Assembly (NCBI RefSeq): GCF_043757465.1
Contig: NZ_JAYVPL010000009.1
Span: forward strand, 23,845 to 87,844
DNA from: Armatimonas sp043757465
GTDB lineage: Bacteria; Armatimonadota; Armatimonadia; Armatimonadales; Armatimonadaceae
DNA: 64,000 nucleotides
Reading direction: 5' to 3'
Made by a program: the position numbers and the translations under genes. The notes below the pieces were generated by a model. The model saw nothing but the letters and a program-made list of their open reading frames with translations, had not been told where the DNA came from and did no database searches. Shown here piece by piece: positions 33,449-43,487 of the stretch; position 1 is the first letter of the stretch; each line of letters starts with the position of its first letter.

Positions 33449-35332
33449 TTAAAACGCCTGCCCAATCGAAAAGTGACTCCGCCCCGCCCCATCGCCAAAG
33501 CCGTAGTCGAGACGAACGGGCCCAACGGGAGTTCGAACACGGATGCCTAGACCAAAGCTGGCACGCGGCTTGAAACCGCTTTGCTGCGTGAAGCCTGCGA
33601 TATTCTCCTGGTTCACCGAGGAGGCCCCCCAGGCATGGCCCACATCCGCAAAGACAACACCCCCGAGCTGGTTTTGCTTATCAAGGGGAATCCGAAGCTC
33701 ATTGGACAGCAGAAACATGTTATTTCCCCAGAAGCGGTCATCGAAAAAGCCGCGCAGGTTATCCGGCCCTCCCATGAAGAACTGCTCGGAGAAGGCGATA
33801 TTGCCCGTTGCCGCTCCCACAAGCAAGCGCGAAGCGAGGACACGCTTGCCTTCACGTAGGTTATCTTTGGTACGCTGGCCAGTTAAAGAAGTGTAGCGGC
33901 GGTAGTCCAGTGTGTACTTGGCAAAAGCACCCCGCTGGCTTCGGTTCTCAATGAGCAGGCGTGGCTCGCCTGTCTGACCAAACTTGGGGTTGAGGTTGGG
34001 CTTCTCGTAGTTGAAGCGGCTGTTTCCCAGCTCGATGGTTGGAGAGAGATAGTAGCCCCGCGCGGGGTCTTGGGCATTATCTGTCGGGTTAGAGATCATG
34101 CCAAAAGTCACCGCCGAGATACGTCCATTCTGCACCAGCGAGCCCCGCAGGTTCTTGATATCGTCGTCGCTGAGGGCATCATAGTTCTGCTGGAGGTTGT
34201 TGGCCTGGATTCCCTCAACGCGTACTCCGGCAAAGCCACGCGTGAACCGATCTGCGGTTAGAGGACGCGAGAGGTTGAAGCCACCGCCTTTGCGCTCCTC
34301 GAAGTACTGGTTATTGGAGAGATCATTGGTGAAGTTCGATGAGAGAATGCGGTTGAAACGGAAGGCGAAGCGGTCGTAGAGGGTGATACTGGCGCTGGTA
34401 TTGTTCTTGTCCACCCAGGGCTCCGTGAAGCCCATCTCGTAGGAGTTGCGCGAGATTCCCCCCGCCACAGACCACTGAAGATCGAGCCCCTGGCCCTTTC
34501 CACGGAAGTTTTGCTCGTTGAGGCTGACCGTGCCGATAAGTCGCTGGCGCGCGGAGTAACCCACCGAGACCCCTACCTGGCCCGTGCGCTGCTCCTGAAC
34601 TGTCAGGGTGACCTTGGTCTTGTCCAGATCGCTCCCCGGCTCGGCGTTGGTGACGGCATCCACAAAGATATTAAGCCGCATCAGGCGAGAGAGGTCTTCT
34701 TGAAGCAAGTTATCGTTGTAGGGACTGCCGATTTTAGTTCGAAGCTCACGCAGAACGACATTTTTAGCTGTCTTTGTGATTCCATCAACCTTGATCTCCT
34801 CAACGACAGTCTCCAGAATAGGGATCGTGAGTGTGCGGGTCTTTGGATCCAGAGAGACTTCATCTATCACCACAAGGGCGCGGTAGCCCAGGCTCTGGTA
34901 GTGGCGTGGAATCTTGAGGACATCAGCGGAGAGTGTTTTTTGGTTTAGGACACCGCCTGGCTTGGTCGTCAAGAGCTTCAGCAGGTCCTCGTTCTTGATG
35001 ACTTTGTTGCCCGTAAAGGTGATCACATCCAGGATCGGGTTTTCGGACAGGCTAAAGATCAGCCGGATACGTCGGTCCGGAAGCTCCTCAAAACGCGCAG
35101 TGACAGCCGCATAAAAACCCGTGTCTAAAAGCGCCTTTTTGGCGTCTTCGAGACCCTTAAAAGTAAACGGGGAACCGATCTTGAAAACCTTGCCGACTGC
35201 CAGTGTTGCCGTCGTCTCATTGGTGTTCTGTCGCCCCGGAAACTGTATCTCCGCGATAGGGCGGCTCTCTTGCGCACAGGCCATGCTGGCCACACTGAGT
35301 GCTGCTGCACTTATCCCTAACTTAAACCACAT
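33449..35332 (-). CDS. bamA: Outer-membrane protein assembly factor BamA
   Basis: Omp85-family insertase of 627 residues, shorter than the Escherichia coli protein (about 810). A signal peptide (AALSVASMACA) is followed by roughly three POTRA repeats (to about residue 280; VITFTGNKVIKNEDLLKLL is one clear POTRA), then the 16-strand barrel with FFMGGPDNLRGF and FADVGHAWG in the conserved L6/RGF region. The last residue is phenylalanine, the usual barrel signal. The ribosome site GAGGAG lies in the end of the sigma-factor gene, so the two are likely coupled. Confidence 0.95.
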   Translation of the reverse strand: MWFKLGISAAALSVASMACAQESRPIAEIQFPGRQNTNETTATLAVGKVFKIGSPFTFKGLEDAKKALLDTGFYAAVTARFEELPDRRIRLIFSLSENPILDVITFTGNKVIKNEDLLKLLTTKPGGVLNQKTLSADVLKIPRHYQSLGYRALVVIDEVSLDPKTRTLTIPILETVVEEIKVDGITKTAKNVVLRELRTKIGSPYNDNLLQEDLSRLMRLNIFVDAVTNAEPGSDLDKTKVTLTVQEQRTGQVGVSVGYSARQRLIGTVSLNEQNFRGKGQGLDLQWSVAGGISRNSYEMGFTEPWVDKNNTSASITLYDRFAFRFNRILSSNFTNDLSNNQYFEERKGGGFNLSRPLTADRFTRGFAGVRVEGIQANNLQQNYDALSDDDIKNLRGSLVQNGRISAVTFGMISNPTDNAQDPARGYYLSPTIELGNSRFNYEKPNLNPKFGQTGEPRLLIENRSQRGAFAKYTLDYRRYTSLTGQRTKDNLREGKRVLASRLLVGAATGNIAFSEQFFMGGPDNLRGFFDDRFWGNNMFLLSNELRIPLDKQNQLGGVVFADVGHAWGASSVNQENIAGFTQQSGFKPRASFGLGIRVRTPVGPVRLDYGFGDGAGRSHFSIGQAF

Positions 35333-35337
35333 AGTCG

Positions 35338-35985
35338 CTATAACTCCTCACGCCGCAGCCAGCCCCGGTAGTAGGGCTCCAGCCGCTGGCGTATTTTATT
35401 GCGGGCCCGATGCAACCGCGTTTTTACCGCAGGCACCGAGAGACCCAAAATGGCTGCAATCTCCTCGTAGGGCAGATCCTCCCAGAGATCCAGGATCAGC
35501 ACCTCGCGGTACTCCGAAGGCAGGGCTTCGACCGCTTCTCTAATTTTCTGTCCAAACTCAGTCTCTAGCAGAAGTTTCTCGGGAGCATTACGCCAGTCAG
35601 CGACTTCGCGGGATAGCTCACCGGACTCGCTGTCTAGCGTGTTATCGAGCGAGTAGCCCTCCCGCTCCCGCTGACGGCCCTTTTGCTTGTACCAGTTCTT
35701 GCACAGGTTGCAGGCGATCTGGTAGAGCCACGTGTAGACCTGGGCATCACGGCGGAACTTCTCCCAGGCCCGCCAGGCATTGACAAAGGTCTCGACCGTT
35801 AGATCCTCAGCATCGTCGGGGTTTTCGTTGCCGATCATCCGTAAGATGAGGTTGTAGATACGGAGCTGATACTTCTCCTTGATCTGATCAAAGCTCAGAT
35901 CCAGGTCTTCTCCTCCTACGGGATGTCCTTCTTTACTCTCCACAATGCCATCTCGGTAGACATCTGTCCCCGGCAAACGTTTCAC
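35338..35985 (-). CDS. ECF-type RNA polymerase sigma factor
   Basis: Sigma-70-family factor of 215 residues with only regions 2 and 4. Region 2 includes NLILRMIGNENPDDAEDLTVETFVNAW and TWLYQIACNLCKNWYKQ. Region 4 is LPSEYREVLILDLWEDLPYEEIAAILGLSVPAVKTRLHRAR, a helix-turn-helix with good match to the SigE/W-like group. No anti-sigma gene is adjacent. It sits between tamB and bamA on the same strand with gaps of 12 and 5 bases, which suggests control of envelope genes, as with sigma-E in other diderms (inference). GTG start. Confidence 0.93.
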   Translation of the reverse strand: MKRLPGTDVYRDGIVESKEGHPVGGEDLDLSFDQIKEKYQLRIYNLILRMIGNENPDDAEDLTVETFVNAWRAWEKFRRDAQVYTWLYQIACNLCKNWYKQKGRQREREGYSLDNTLDSESGELSREVADWRNAPEKLLLETEFGQKIREAVEALPSEYREVLILDLWEDLPYEEIAAILGLSVPAVKTRLHRARNKIRQRLEPYYRGWLRREEL

Positions 35986-35997
35986 GCTTTTGTGGAA

Positions 35998-38900
35998 TCA
36001 ATAGCGAAATGTCCCCCGAAGAAAGAGCTGGCTATCACGCTGCTCGTTGGTGGAAGTGCCTAACTGGAGCCTGCTGCCGCGCCAGAGCTGTCCAATTTCG
36101 TAGTTGAGGCTATAGAGCTCGGGTAGGAGCTTGCCCGAGCCGCTGCGTGTCTGGAAAGTACGCCGAACCTCGATCGTGACTTTGTCCAAGGGCTCCGGTA
36201 GGCGACGAATAAAATAGAGATTGGCAAGTCCATCCAGGCCATAATCCAGTGAGATATCCTCCAGACCGAAAAACCTCCCAAACTGACCGGTGATGGGAGT
36301 AATGATCGCTCCAAATATCCCTCCGCTGACTAAGTTGGCTCCCTCGCGGAGGCCATCTTGGGTGAGTTGGGAGAGCACCTGAACCGGAAATAAGAGGGAG
36401 AGGATTGCGGGCTCACTCAAAGGGGGATCGGAGCTTAGTCGGATAAAATTAGGCTGCGGCTTGCCCGCCTGTGCCGTTGTGTCGCCCTGTTGTAGGAGGC
36501 CGTTGAAGCTGGTTGTCACGGAGATTCGCCGCCCCGCAAGCTCCTCGGGGATCTGGTTGCTCAGCCGGTTGGGATCGAAGGCGGTGGGGTTGGCACGCGA
36601 TGATTTCACGGTGGAGCTACTTACCATGACTTTTGCGGTTGCTGTCACATCCTGGGCGCGCAGATCGAACTGGAGACGGTCTTGTCCCGCCTCGTAGCGC
36701 TTGGCATAGGTAAGGCGTAGCTCACCCCCACGCTGCACCGTGAAGGTCGCCAGAGGGTACTTGAGATAGCCGCCTGTCGGGGTCAGAACTCCTTCGATTT
36801 TTGGTGCCGCCAGATCGCCTGAAATAGTCACCCCACCCGTAGCTTTGAACTCCAGGAGACTCGTAAACGTCAGGCGGGCATCGCTTGCGGTCTCCAGCGC
36901 AATGGCAAAGCGGGGGTTGAAGAGAAGGGCGTTGTTCTGTGCCGACTCAGGGAGCGCATTGTTGGGATACCGAAAGCTTAGGTCCGAAAGCCTGAGGTTC
37001 TGGTTGGTAGCGGTTGCAATAGTGGGAGTGAGCAAGGGACCCTGAATGGAAATCTGCCCGTCTATCTCCCCCTTGAGTGCCTCCGCCAGCCCACCGCCAA
37101 TCGTGCGTGTGAGTGCCTCATTCATCAAGAGGGCACTGGCGTTGTCCGTATCAAGCTGAAACCTCGTGAAGCGGGCCTTGAGATCAAACTCCCCCCGAAG
37201 TTTGGGCGCCTCCTCTGCCTGGTCTTTGCGGACAAAAAGGCGGGTGAAGTCTTCCAGGTTCTCGATACGGATCACCGAGCCGGGTTCCAGAACCAGCGTC
37301 CCCGCAGAAGGGAGCTGTGCTACAGGGATCACGGGGAGGGGCTTTCCACGCTCGGCCTTGGCTTGTGTGGGGAGCTGTGCCAGAGAGAGCTCCGCTTTCG
37401 GGAACCGGATTTCCTTGCCGGTCAGCTCCAAGGCAAGCTCCAGGCGCTGGATCGGGTTGATGACATCCCTGCCGAGGCGCTGGCTCGGATTGGGGAAGCG
37501 TGCCGAAGCCTCTGTCAGGCTGAGCTTCCCATCGAGTTCCGGGGCATTCAGGCTCCCCTTCAGTGTCAAGTTGCCACGGATGGTTCCGGCGAGCTGGGAT
37601 TTCCCGGTACGAAAGTACTGGCTGAGTGTCGCGACCGTCAGACCCGCCGCCTCATCTAGGGCGGCATGAAGGCTGATCGGGCGGCTGGCCGCGATCCTGT
37701 GGTTCTCATTGTCGTAGGGAAGCTGGCCCTCAAAAGTGAGGATCTCTTTGGCATGGGTCAGGCGGCCATCGGAGAGGGTGATGTTCCAGTCCTGCTTGTT
37801 TTTTCCGAGGAGCTCGACTTGAAAACGGAGCTGATCCACGAGCAGAGGGGGGGCATTAAACTGTCCGGCATACCCGACCGTATCACCCAGGAGCAGGTTG
37901 TCCGCGAAGAACGATGCCGTTATTTTGGGAGTTTCGAAGGTGCCATCGGCGGCAATGGTCACCGCGGCTTTGCCTTGGACGGGTATAGGGAGCGCATCGG
38001 GTGCCAGGGTACTCACCAGGCCAAGGGGGATGGCGTTGGCGTCTAGGGTCAGATGGTATTCCAGGGGCTCTCTCGGATCGTACGGAAACCGCAGCCAGCT
38101 CTTGGTTGTCACTGACTCGCCGGTCTCAACGTCACGCCCTGGATGTCGGAGCAGGCGCAGGAGAGTTGGTTCATCGGTTTGGGCATCGGCAAAGGTGAGC
38201 GTTGCCGCATCTAGATCTAGCCGCTCATCTGTCAGCGTGGCGCTGACGGAGAGCTTACCTTGAACGGTCTTGGATATCCCCTCGGTTTGAATGCTCAGAT
38301 CGGGGCTGGTCAGCGTGAACCGTGCGCGCCGATCCCGTGGGCCGTCCTCAGTAAGACGAGCCGCGACATTTCCGGTGAGTGCGACTGTCGCATCAATCAG
38401 GGGCGGGATCGTGTAGAGGGACTGGATAAAGTCTCGTCCTTCTGGTGTGCCGTCCAGGTGCGCGCCCTGGAGTAATTTGACAATCTTTTGAAAGTGAGCC
38501 TGTGTCAGCGTCAAGTCACTAGAGAGCTGCTTGGTTTGCAGGTCATAGCGAAGATCGGTTGCGGTGAGGTTTGTGCCCGTGTCGCCTAGCTGGAGCGCGA
38601 CACGGGGCAGGAGTATTATCCCCAGTAGCGGCTTATCTTCGTCAATTTCTGGTGCGAAGCGAATCTCGTCGAACTCCAGCTTCGTGATGGGGAGCCCTAT
38701 GATTTTTATGGACTTGGCGTCAGTGAGCTTGGCTGTAAATACCGGACGTTCTCGTGTGCCCGCGAGTGTCAGCGAGGCCGATAGAGTGCCCGTGATTCCC
38801 AGTTGCTTATCTGCCAGCCCTTCGAGCGATGTCAGTGTTTCTAGATTAAGCGCGTCCGCCTGGAGTGCTCCTGAGAGCTTGCCCTCAGTGGTAAGCTGCG

Positions 38901-41355
38901 CCTCGCCGGTAATGGTGCCTGTTGCGGTGTTGAGGGCTAGCTTTTGAACCCGGATCGCCTCGGTGTTGCGTGTGAAGGTGAGCGTGCCTCCTTCCAGAGG
39001 AAAGTCCGCTATCAGGAAGCGCCCCAGAGTGACATCGCCTTCGATTTGGAGGTCGGTGGTATCGCCACTGATTGTGGCATTGGCACTGCGGATAAACCCA
39101 CTAACCGGCGGTTTTGCGATCCCTGTCCAGTCGAGATCCTCTAGGAGTGTCCGATACCCCGGTGTTATCTGGAGCCACTCTGGCGCGAAGCGCCCCGGCT
39201 CGTAACTAAGCTGAGAAAGCACGGTGCTCAGCTCTAGATTCTGCACCTTGGCGCTCAGATCGAGCTGGGCACTCGCTTTGTCTTTTGCTCCAGTGATCGT
39301 CCCCGCGAGCTCCGCGATTGCTGGGGAGCGTGATATCCGAAGCGGTTGCATCGGATCCAGCTCCACACGAATCTCACCCATGGAGAGGAGGCGCAGGCGG
39401 GCGCGCTCGGCATGGGCGGAATCAGCGACAAAAAGGCGGTTCTCGAAGCGGTAGCGCGGCTGAAGAACGGTGACATCGCGCAGGAGCAAGACGGGCGCGG
39501 TTTCCGTGCCCGTGAGCTGCGCTGAGCCCGAGAGCGTCCCCCCGACTCCCGGCAGGCCAAATGCATCCGCGAGCTGCCCCAGATCTGCTGCGACCAGATG
39601 GCCTTCCAGAGCAACCTGCCCCCCGATTTCTCCACTTCCAGAGAGACGCAGCACTCCACTCGTTCCCGCAAGTGTGCCATCAAGGACTTGGAAACGCTTC
39701 CCCCGCAGAGCGAGCTGAGCGCTGGCCGTAGGGAACTCTAGGCCGATAGCCCGCAGGTTCTTTATCTGAGCGAGTCCGCTTGCTGTGAGTATCGCTTTTT
39801 GAATCTTGCCTCGGAAATCCACATTAAGCTGGCCCCTCGGTGGGCTTTTGAGATTACTGAGGAGGGTAACACGACTGAGCTGGGCATCCCTTAGATAGGC
39901 CTCAAAGGTACCAGTATTTTGCTTTAGACTGTAGCTCCCCTGGCCAGTGAGCGTCCCCCCTCCTGAAAGTGTTGCGGTGAGGGTAGTGGCCTGAACCAGA
40001 CCGTCGGCGTAGGTAACCCGAGCTTGGGCGGTGAGAGCGGGGAGTCCTTGCCACTGCCCTTCAATGCCCGAGAGGTGCGCTGTTACCTGTGGGTTTTTTA
40101 GAGGCCCCAGGAGAGTCGCGCCTTCGAGGCGTAGGGTTGGGCCAAGGCGTAGCTCTTTTGGAAGCTTGAGCGCGGGCAGGAGCGCCAGCCCTTTCCGGAG
40201 CGGCACCTGCGGCATCGTCAGAGTTGCGGCCACGTAGGGCTTCTCCGAGTCGAGTGCGGTTACCCGACCGGTGGCAAGAAAACTCCCCCCCAGTGCGTTT
40301 CCGGCGATGGCAGCTGTGAGCGTGCCGCTCCCGTAGGTCGCGCTTCCTGCCAGCTCGGTCAGAGGAAGCTTTGCGGGGGTTTTGACCAAGAGATCAAGCT
40401 TTCTGAACTGAGCCTCAATCTGGAAGAGAGGGGGGGCGCTTTTTTTTGAGGGGAGCAGCAGGGTGACCTGTGCATCCATACGCCCACGGATGACGGTCGC
40501 TTCGGGGCGCGGTTTCGTGGTGTAGCCTACCCAGTAGGGAAGATCCGCATCGCGCACGGTGGCGCTAAGACGAAGCAAGGGCTGCTCTGGACTCGGGCTG
40601 TCGGGACGTGGCCCCGGTGCGTTACGCCGTGCTGTGCCTTCGAGCAGAATCGGTCCCGCGAGGCGTGTTACGGTTGCCGCACTGGGAAAGGCACGTGCGA
40701 GGAAGCGCAGTGTGCGGGTGCCACTGAGATCAAGGGTGGCATCTAGGCGCTCCACACTATTTTCCTCTGCCCTTCCTGGGGCCCGCAAGCTGGCAAAGTC
40801 GCGGAGGCGCACGTGGGCATTGCGCACCCGAACACGGGTCTGGAAGGGGGGCTGCGTGGGATCGGGTAAGGTTTTTGGCTTGGGAAGGAAGTCCTCGACA
40901 CTGAGCTTGCCCTCTGGTGTGCGGTAGACAAGCAGATCGGGACGCTCCACGACGATTTCCTCCACTCCGTTTTCGCTGAATTTACCTTGCTGGAGTGCTA
41001 CGGGGGAGACGCTCATACTGAGCCGGGGCACGCGGATGAGCCAATTCTGCCCCGTCCAACGCATCTCATCGGTCCGCGCACCAAGCTCCAGCCCCTCCAC
41101 AACAATGGGGAGCGACTCCTGGGTGAGAGCAGCACGCAGCGTGACGAGGCTCAAGTTCGGCGTGAGCTTGGCAAAATGCACGGGGCGCTCCAGCGCGATG
41201 CTCGCTTCCTGTTCCAGCAGAGGCTTGCTCTGAGCAAGCTGTTTGTCGAACCTCGCCAGCGTCTGCGGCCAAGCCCACAAGACGAAGAAAAGGGGCGGCG
41301 CGAGTGCTACCATCAGGGCAAGAACCCCATTGGTGGCAGCACCAAGGTATCTCAC
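35998..41355 (-). CDS. tamB: TamB/DUF490 translocation and assembly protein
   Basis: Very large periplasm-spanning protein of 1785 residues. An N-terminal membrane anchor (GVLALMVALAPPLFFVLWAW) is followed by an almost continuous series of short amphipathic beta strands (repeated LxVxGxLxxPxLxGxxxL-like units), and a C-terminal DUF490 domain including LTPTGGYLKYPL and LPEPLDKVTIEVRRTF, ending in an aromatic residue pair. TamB-like (AsmA/VPS13-like) proteins carry phospholipids or help outer-membrane assembly. It follows lipA by 10 bases and heads the sigma-bamA-ompH-lpxD run. Confidence 0.93.
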   Translation of the reverse strand: MRYLGAATNGVLALMVALAPPLFFVLWAWPQTLARFDKQLAQSKPLLEQEASIALERPVHFAKLTPNLSLVTLRAALTQESLPIVVEGLELGARTDEMRWTGQNWLIRVPRLSMSVSPVALQQGKFSENGVEEIVVERPDLLVYRTPEGKLSVEDFLPKPKTLPDPTQPPFQTRVRVRNAHVRLRDFASLRAPGRAEENSVERLDATLDLSGTRTLRFLARAFPSAATVTRLAGPILLEGTARRNAPGPRPDSPSPEQPLLRLSATVRDADLPYWVGYTTKPRPEATVIRGRMDAQVTLLLPSKKSAPPLFQIEAQFRKLDLLVKTPAKLPLTELAGSATYGSGTLTAAIAGNALGGSFLATGRVTALDSEKPYVAATLTMPQVPLRKGLALLPALKLPKELRLGPTLRLEGATLLGPLKNPQVTAHLSGIEGQWQGLPALTAQARVTYADGLVQATTLTATLSGGGTLTGQGSYSLKQNTGTFEAYLRDAQLSRVTLLSNLKSPPRGQLNVDFRGKIQKAILTASGLAQIKNLRAIGLEFPTASAQLALRGKRFQVLDGTLAGTSGVLRLSGSGEIGGQVALEGHLVAADLGQLADAFGLPGVGGTLSGSAQLTGTETAPVLLLRDVTVLQPRYRFENRLFVADSAHAERARLRLLSMGEIRVELDPMQPLRISRSPAIAELAGTITGAKDKASAQLDLSAKVQNLELSTVLSQLSYEPGRFAPEWLQITPGYRTLLEDLDWTGIAKPPVSGFIRSANATISGDTTDLQIEGDVTLGRFLIADFPLEGGTLTFTRNTEAIRVQKLALNTATGTITGEAQLTTEGKLSGALQADALNLETLTSLEGLADKQLGITGTLSASLTLAGTRERPVFTAKLTDAKSIKIIGLPITKLEFDEIRFAPEIDEDKPLLGIILLPRVALQLGDTGTNLTATDLRYDLQTKQLSSDLTLTQAHFQKIVKLLQGAHLDGTPEGRDFIQSLYTIPPLIDATVALTGNVAARLTEDGPRDRRARFTLTSPDLSIQTEGISKTVQGKLSVSATLTDERLDLDAATLTFADAQTDEPTLLRLLRHPGRDVETGESVTTKSWLRFPYDPREPLEYHLTLDANAIPLGLVSTLAPDALPIPVQGKAAVTIAADGTFETPKITASFFADNLLLGDTVGYAGQFNAPPLLVDQLRFQVELLGKNKQDWNITLSDGRLTHAKEILTFEGQLPYDNENHRIAASRPISLHAALDEAAGLTVATLSQYFRTGKSQLAGTIRGNLTLKGSLNAPELDGKLSLTEASARFPNPSQRLGRDVINPIQRLELALELTGKEIRFPKAELSLAQLPTQAKAERGKPLPVIPVAQLPSAGTLVLEPGSVIRIENLEDFTRLFVRKDQAEEAPKLRGEFDLKARFTRFQLDTDNASALLMNEALTRTIGGGLAEALKGEIDGQISIQGPLLTPTIATATNQNLRLSDLSFRYPNNALPESAQNNALLFNPRFAIALETASDARLTFTSLLEFKATGGVTISGDLAAPKIEGVLTPTGGYLKYPLATFTVQRGGELRLTYAKRYEAGQDRLQFDLRAQDVTATAKVMVSSSTVKSSRANPTAFDPNRLSNQIPEELAGRRISVTTSFNGLLQQGDTTAQAGKPQPNFIRLSSDPPLSEPAILSLLFPVQVLSQLTQDGLREGANLVSGGIFGAIITPITGQFGRFFGLEDISLDYGLDGLANLYFIRRLPEPLDKVTIEVRRTFQTRSGSGKLLPELYSLNYEIGQLWRGSRLQLGTSTNEQRDSQLFLRGTFRY

Positions 41356-41365
41356 GCGGGACCTA

Positions 41366-42337
41366 TCACACCACCGCCAGAGGAAGGCTCAGGCGGCGCG
41401 GCCCGGGCGTGGCGGGGCGTGGCGGGGGAATGGCACCGTCGAGGTACTTGTGCCGGAAGTCAATCGCGTTGTACGATGAGCGCACAAACGGCCCCGACGC
41501 AACAGAGAGAAAGCCCATGTTTTCGGCGAGCGCTTTGTAGTGCTCAAAACGCGTGGGGTGAATGTACTCCACCACGTCCAGATAGCCCTTGCCAGGCTTG
41601 AGATACTGCCCTAGAGTCACGGCGTCCACACCGGCGTCTTTCCAGTCCGAGAGCACTTCCAGAACTTCCTCCTCGGTCTCGCCCAGGCCCAGCATGATTC
41701 CGGATTTGGTGTAGATCGTGGGGGCGAGCTCTTTGACAGTGCGTAGAAAGTCTATTGAGCGTGCGTACTTGGCTTGCGGGCGGACGGTACGGTAGAGGCG
41801 TGGGACGGTCTCCGTGTTGTGGTTAAAGACATCCGGGTGGGCTTCGCAGACCGTCTCGATGGCGAACTTGCGGCCCCGAAAGTCTGGGGTGAGCACTTCG
41901 ATACTGGTGCCGGGCATGGCGGTGCGCAGAGCGTTGATCACAGCAGCAAAGTGCGCCGCGCCGCCGTCGAGCAGCTCATCGCGATTCACCGAGGTGACTA
42001 CGACGTGCTTGAGGTTCAGCTCGCGGGTTGCCTCCGCAAGTCGCTGTGGCTCCTCGGGGTCGAGGGGGGCACCGCGTCCTGTCTTGATGGCACAGAAGCG
42101 GCACGAGCGAGTGCAGGTGTCGCCCATGATCATAAACGTGGCGGTTCCTTTGCTCCAGCACTCCCCGAGATTAGGGCAGCGCGCCTCCTCACAAACCGTC
42201 ACGAGCCGCTGGGAGCGCATCAGGTCTTCCACTTTGCCAATATCCCGGCTACGGGGTACTTTGATGGTCAGCCACTCGGGGATGCGGCGGTGGATCTTGG
42301 GCGCAAGATCAATCAGCTCGTTTTCAGACGTATTCAC
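41366..42337 (-). CDS. lipA: Lipoyl synthase
   Basis: Radical-SAM enzyme that inserts two sulfur atoms into octanoyl groups of lipoyl-dependent complexes. 323 residues. The auxiliary cluster cysteines are in EEARCPNLGECWSKG, the SAM cluster is CTRSCRFCAI (CX3CX2C), and the C-terminal RSSYNA serine motif is present. GTG start; TAGACT lies eight bases upstream, suggesting a short or absent leader. It is the first gene of the run that leads into tamB, 10 bases downstream. Its place in an envelope operon is probably incidental. Confidence 0.96.
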   Translation of the reverse strand: MNTSENELIDLAPKIHRRIPEWLTIKVPRSRDIGKVEDLMRSQRLVTVCEEARCPNLGECWSKGTATFMIMGDTCTRSCRFCAIKTGRGAPLDPEEPQRLAEATRELNLKHVVVTSVNRDELLDGGAAHFAAVINALRTAMPGTSIEVLTPDFRGRKFAIETVCEAHPDVFNHNTETVPRLYRTVRPQAKYARSIDFLRTVKELAPTIYTKSGIMLGLGETEEEVLEVLSDWKDAGVDAVTLGQYLKPGKGYLDVVEYIHPTRFEHYKALAENMGFLSVASGPFVRSSYNAIDFRHKYLDGAIPPPRPATPGPRRLSLPLAVV

Positions 42338-42976
42338 AACCTACAAGTCTACCGCCTGCGAGGCCATTTTTGCTACTTTAGGCGTGCCTTGGCGCGGAAG
42401 CTTCCGAGGCGCACCTGCCGCGCCCTTCAAACGCAGAGAGACGGAGCGTCTGAAAATAAAAGATCCTGTCGGATTTTTTTGATGTGCTAGGTCTTTAGCT
42501 CTAGTTTCCGGTAACTGAGGGGGTTCTCGCCTAGCGAGCTGGGCATGGATAGAAAGGGTACAACCAGGTATCTAACCACCGGGAAATGCTCAAACACTCC
42601 ATGCCCACACCAGTATATCGAACGGCTCTCTTCATTAAGCCAACTTGTCCAACGACTACCGATTGGAACCAGTAAGGGCTTTACCAACTGATGATGGCGA
42701 TGGTCATGATGGCGATGGTCTCAGGCAGATTTCTAGGGTCACGAGGAGCCGTCTTCCCCGCCTTGGAGGATCTTGGACTCACGCCCGATGTGGTACGTCG
42801 TTCCAGTGCCGCTCTAAGACCGGGACGGAGGGCCACTTTACTGTTGTCTACTCAGCGCATTTTGGCGACGATCCAGCATCAAACGCATCAGAATTGCTCT
42901 GGAAGGAGCGTTGTAGAAGTGAATCATTATGTGCTATCGAACAAGTCACAAAGATAGAGTTCGTTGAGCAACCAGA
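42338..42976. other. 639-base region without a supported gene
   Basis: No ribosome site or family-matching reading frame. A plus-strand frame (42691-42957) has the protein-like stretch VFPALEDLGLTPDVVRRSS, and a minus-strand frame (42487-42687) has SRSIYWCGHGVFEHFPVV; both lack supporting features and may be remnants of decayed genes. A 15-bp unit is duplicated at 42691-42720. Confidence 0.4.
42691..42720. repeat. Exact tandem duplication of a 15-bp unit
   Basis: ATGATGGCGATGGTC occurs twice back to back (42691-42705 and 42706-42720). Confidence 0.85.
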
Positions 42977-43447
42977 TTAAAAGCTATTATTGTAGAGCCA
43001 GCCGTAGAGGATTCCTGTTGTTTCATCATAGCCTAGAAGCCAGTAACTACCCTCATTGGCACGATACTGAGCATTAAATTTTGTGCTTACGAAGAATTGC
43101 CACCCATGTTTTGGATCGGGCCGCCACCAAAAGGGAGGCTGTTGCCAGAACTGCGAGGGGACATTGGCCGTTGGATGTATTTCTTTTAGTCCAAGCTTTT
43201 GGGCAAGCAGGGTGATCAACTCAGGCTTGCTTGCGATACGCCAGAGCTGCTCATTTCTAAGCCATTGTCCGAAGTTGTACACAAATGCCTCTCCGGCTAG
43301 GGAGGGATTTTCACGCACCGCTTCCTGAACGACTTCAGGGAGTGGATCGGGATGGGCGGGCCAGTCGTGTTCCTCCAGATAGCCCATAAACAAAGGGATA
43401 CCGATAACCAGCCCGGTAATGAGTACTATGCGAAACCATCTTTTCAT
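42977..43447 (-). CDS. Small membrane-anchored protein of unknown function
   Basis: Protein of 156 residues with an N-terminal anchor (FRIVLITGLVIGIPLFMGYL) and a soluble domain rich in tryptophan and tyrosine (WQQPPFWWRPDPKHGW, GSYWLLGYDETTGILYGWLY). I start at ATG 43447; a longer reading to 43702 would run through ruvA and is rejected. The upstream AAGGCGGA can act as ribosome site. The last segment reads like a sequence that reports on a displayed or bound value, but no family is recognised. Divergent from ruvA through a shared promoter zone. Confidence 0.7.
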   Translation of the reverse strand: MKRWFRIVLITGLVIGIPLFMGYLEEHDWPAHPDPLPEVVQEAVRENPSLAGEAFVYNFGQWLRNEQLWRIASKPELITLLAQKLGLKEIHPTANVPSQFWQQPPFWWRPDPKHGWQFFVSTKFNAQYRANEGSYWLLGYDETTGILYGWLYNNSF

Positions 43448-43479
43448 TGCTGTTTTTCCGCCTTGCTGGTTCTGTTGCG

Positions 43480-43487
43480 AGTATAAT
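43480..43487. promoter_or_regulatory. Overlapping divergent -10 boxes between ruvA and the 42977 gene
   Basis: TATAAT reads rightward at 43482-43487 and TATACT reads leftward at 43485-43480. The two share four base pairs. The rightward one lies eight bases before the ruvA ATG. Confidence 0.6.

Noticed and set aside
42645..42980. Plus-strand frames in the 639-base gap after lipA, briefly considered as a transposase remnant
   Set aside because: Only a short stretch (VFPALEDLGLTPDVVRRSS) looks protein-like; no motif or terminal repeats support a mobile element.
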